A stretch of DNA of 64,000 nucleotides, from the NCBI GenBank assembly GCA_019347715.1, contig JAHWKU010000001.1, positions 186,001-250,000 on the forward strand, given 5' to 3'. Each line of letters begins with the position of its first letter. The first letter of the stretch is position 1. Shown one piece after another: positions 63,049-64,000 of this stretch. The position numbers were made by a program, and so were the translations under genes. This stretch comes from Actinomycetota bacterium (GTDB lineage Bacteria; Actinomycetota; CADDZG01; JAHWKV01). Under the pieces are notes generated by a model. The model had not been told where the DNA came from. It did not search any database and saw only the letters and a list, made by a program, of their open reading frames with translations.

Positions 63049-64000
63049 ATGGCAAACAAGATCCGAGTTGGAATAGTTGGGGTTGGCAACTGCGCCTCGG
63101 CATTGGTGCAAGGCGTTGAGTACTACCGCAATACGACAGACGGCGATGATGTGCCGGGTCTGATGCATACGCGTGTGGGTGATTACCACGCAAGTGACAT
63201 GGAGTTCACCTGCGCGTTCGATGTCGATATCAACAAAGTCGGCACCGACCTCGGTAAGGCGATCTCCATCGCGCCGAACAACACGATCCAGTTCGCCGAA
63301 GTCGGCGAATTGGGCGTGAAGGTTGGAAGAGGTCCAACCCTCGATGGCTTAGGCGAGTACTACCGGGATGAAATCACCGAGTCGCCTGCAGCCCCGCTCG
63401 ACGTAGCGAAGGTCCTGAAGGAGACCGGCACCGAGGTGCTGGTCAATTACCTTCCAGTCGGAAGTGAGCAAGCCGCCAGGTTCTACGCGGACCAGGCTCT
63501 TGAAGCAGGAACCGCCTTCATCAACTGCATGCCGGTCTTCATCGCTTCGCAGCCGGCGTGGGCCTCAAGGTTCGCAGACCGCGGGGTTCCGATCATCGGT
63601 GACGACATCAAGAGCCAGATTGGGGCCACCATCATCCACAGGATCCTGGCCAAGCTCTTCGAAGACCGCGGGGTCCATCTCGACAAGACCTATCAGCTCA
63701 ACTTTGGTGGGAACATGGACTTCAAGAACATGCTGGAGCGAGAGCGGTTGATTTCGAAGAAGAAGTCGAAAACTCAGTCCGTCACGTCCCAGCTGCGGCG
63801 CGGGATCGAATCCGATGATATCCACATCGGTCCGTCCGATCATGTGCCCTGGCTCGAGGATCGCAAGTGGGCCCAAATTCGCCTCGAGGGCCGCGAGTTC
63901 GGGAACGTTCCGATCACCGTCGAGCTGAAGCTCGAGGTATGGGACTCGCCGAACTCAGCCGGCATTGTCATCGATGCAATCCGATGCGCCAGACTGGCCA
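63049..64000 (+). CDS. ino1: Inositol-3-phosphate synthase (3' end beyond the window)
   Basis: NAD-dependent cyclisation of glucose 6-phosphate to inositol 3-phosphate, the entry to phosphatidylinositol and mycothiol. The 317 residues visible have the NAD motif [15 protein letters not shown], then [10 protein letters not shown], the active-site segment [11 protein letters not shown] and [14 protein letters not shown]. The frame is open through the right edge, so roughly 45 residues are missing. It lies 18 nt after padR, with AAGGA before the ATG, so it is probably in the same transcript. Confidence 0.96.
   Translation, partial: MANKIRVGIVGVGNCASALVQGVEYYRNTTDGDDVPGLMHTRVGDYHASDMEFTCAFDVDINKVGTDLGKAISIAPNNTIQFAEVGELGVKVGRGPTLDGLGEYYRDEITESPAAPLDVAKVLKETGTEVLVNYLPVGSEQAARFYADQALEAGTAFINCMPVFIASQPAWASRFADRGVPIIGDDIKSQIGATIIHRILAKLFEDRGVHLDKTYQLNFGGNMDFKNMLERERLISKKKSKTQSVTSQLRRGIESDDIHIGPSDHVPWLEDRKWAQIRLEGREFGNVPITVELKLEVWDSPNSAGIVIDAIRCARLA

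Overview
The window looks like a chromosomal segment of an uncultured, GC-rich Actinomycetota. The evidence is a set of lineage markers: a BldC-type regulator, an HspR-controlled dnaK-grpE-dnaJ-hspR-clpB operon, a DUF5318 protein, a PadR regulator next to inositol-3-phosphate synthase, a Ddn-type F420-dependent nitroreductase and three luciferase-like (LLM) oxidoreductases. The block from dnaB to ino1 (51-64 kb) follows the Mycobacterium tuberculosis order Rv0058-Rv0046c. The trio bldC / unknown protein / leucine-valine dehydrogenase follows Streptomyces. No insertion sequence, prophage or CRISPR array was seen; most of the window is dense housekeeping DNA.

Layout. 0.1-7.0 kb, plus strand: a double-domain dCTP deaminase, pyruvate kinase, acetyl-CoA synthetase, and a tightly coupled cassette of two paralogous nucleotidyltransferases flanking a BON-domain protein and a metallophosphoesterase. 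7.0-12.2 kb: a sphingosine-phosphate-lyase-like PLP enzyme, a secreted CocE-type hydrolase, an APH-type kinase, a Kelch lipoprotein and a Ddn-like protein. 12.2-13.2 kb: tRNA-Asp and tRNA-Phe separated by an HNH endonuclease gene. 13.2-18.8 kb: bldC, an unknown protein, leucine/valine dehydrogenase and the three genes of a branched-chain 2-oxoacid dehydrogenase. 18.8-33.2 kb, minus strand: an almost unbroken run dodecin, purA, purD, purE, purB, purC, a tiny GyrA-C-terminal-like protein, purS, purQ, purL, purF, purM, a sensor kinase, a response regulator and an enoyl-CoA hydratase, continuing into bkdABC. 33.2-38.2 kb: F420/flavin oxidoreductases, an alpha/beta hydrolase and a DUF255 protein.

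38.2-46.5 kb, minus strand: the heat-shock operon dnaK-grpE-dnaJ-hspR-clpB followed by a GroES-like protein and ilvA. It ends in a short gene containing an in-frame TGA, which I read as a SelW-like selenoprotein with a CxxU motif and a SECIS-like hairpin 14 nt after the TGA. 46.5-50.8 kb: a small membrane protein with an ArsR-type regulator, an EtfD-like membrane Fe-S oxidoreductase and a third LLM enzyme. 50.8-64 kb: tRNA-Gly, dnaB, rplI-rpsR-ssb-rpsF, a GT87-like mannosyltransferase, penicillin-binding protein 1, two unknown membrane proteins, DUF5318, an ABC exporter, PadR with a palindromic operator, and ino1 cut by the right edge.

Most notable: (1) the selenoprotein gene, invisible to normal ORF calling; (2) the GyrA-propeller fragment embedded in the purine operon; (3) the nucleotidyltransferase / BON / phosphoesterase cassette; (4) a two-component system translationally coupled to purM; (5) a recurring TAnnnT-N6-start-codon arrangement that implies widespread leaderless transcripts. 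No stretch longer than 300 bases lacks a gene. All calls come from reading the sequence; no database search was run.
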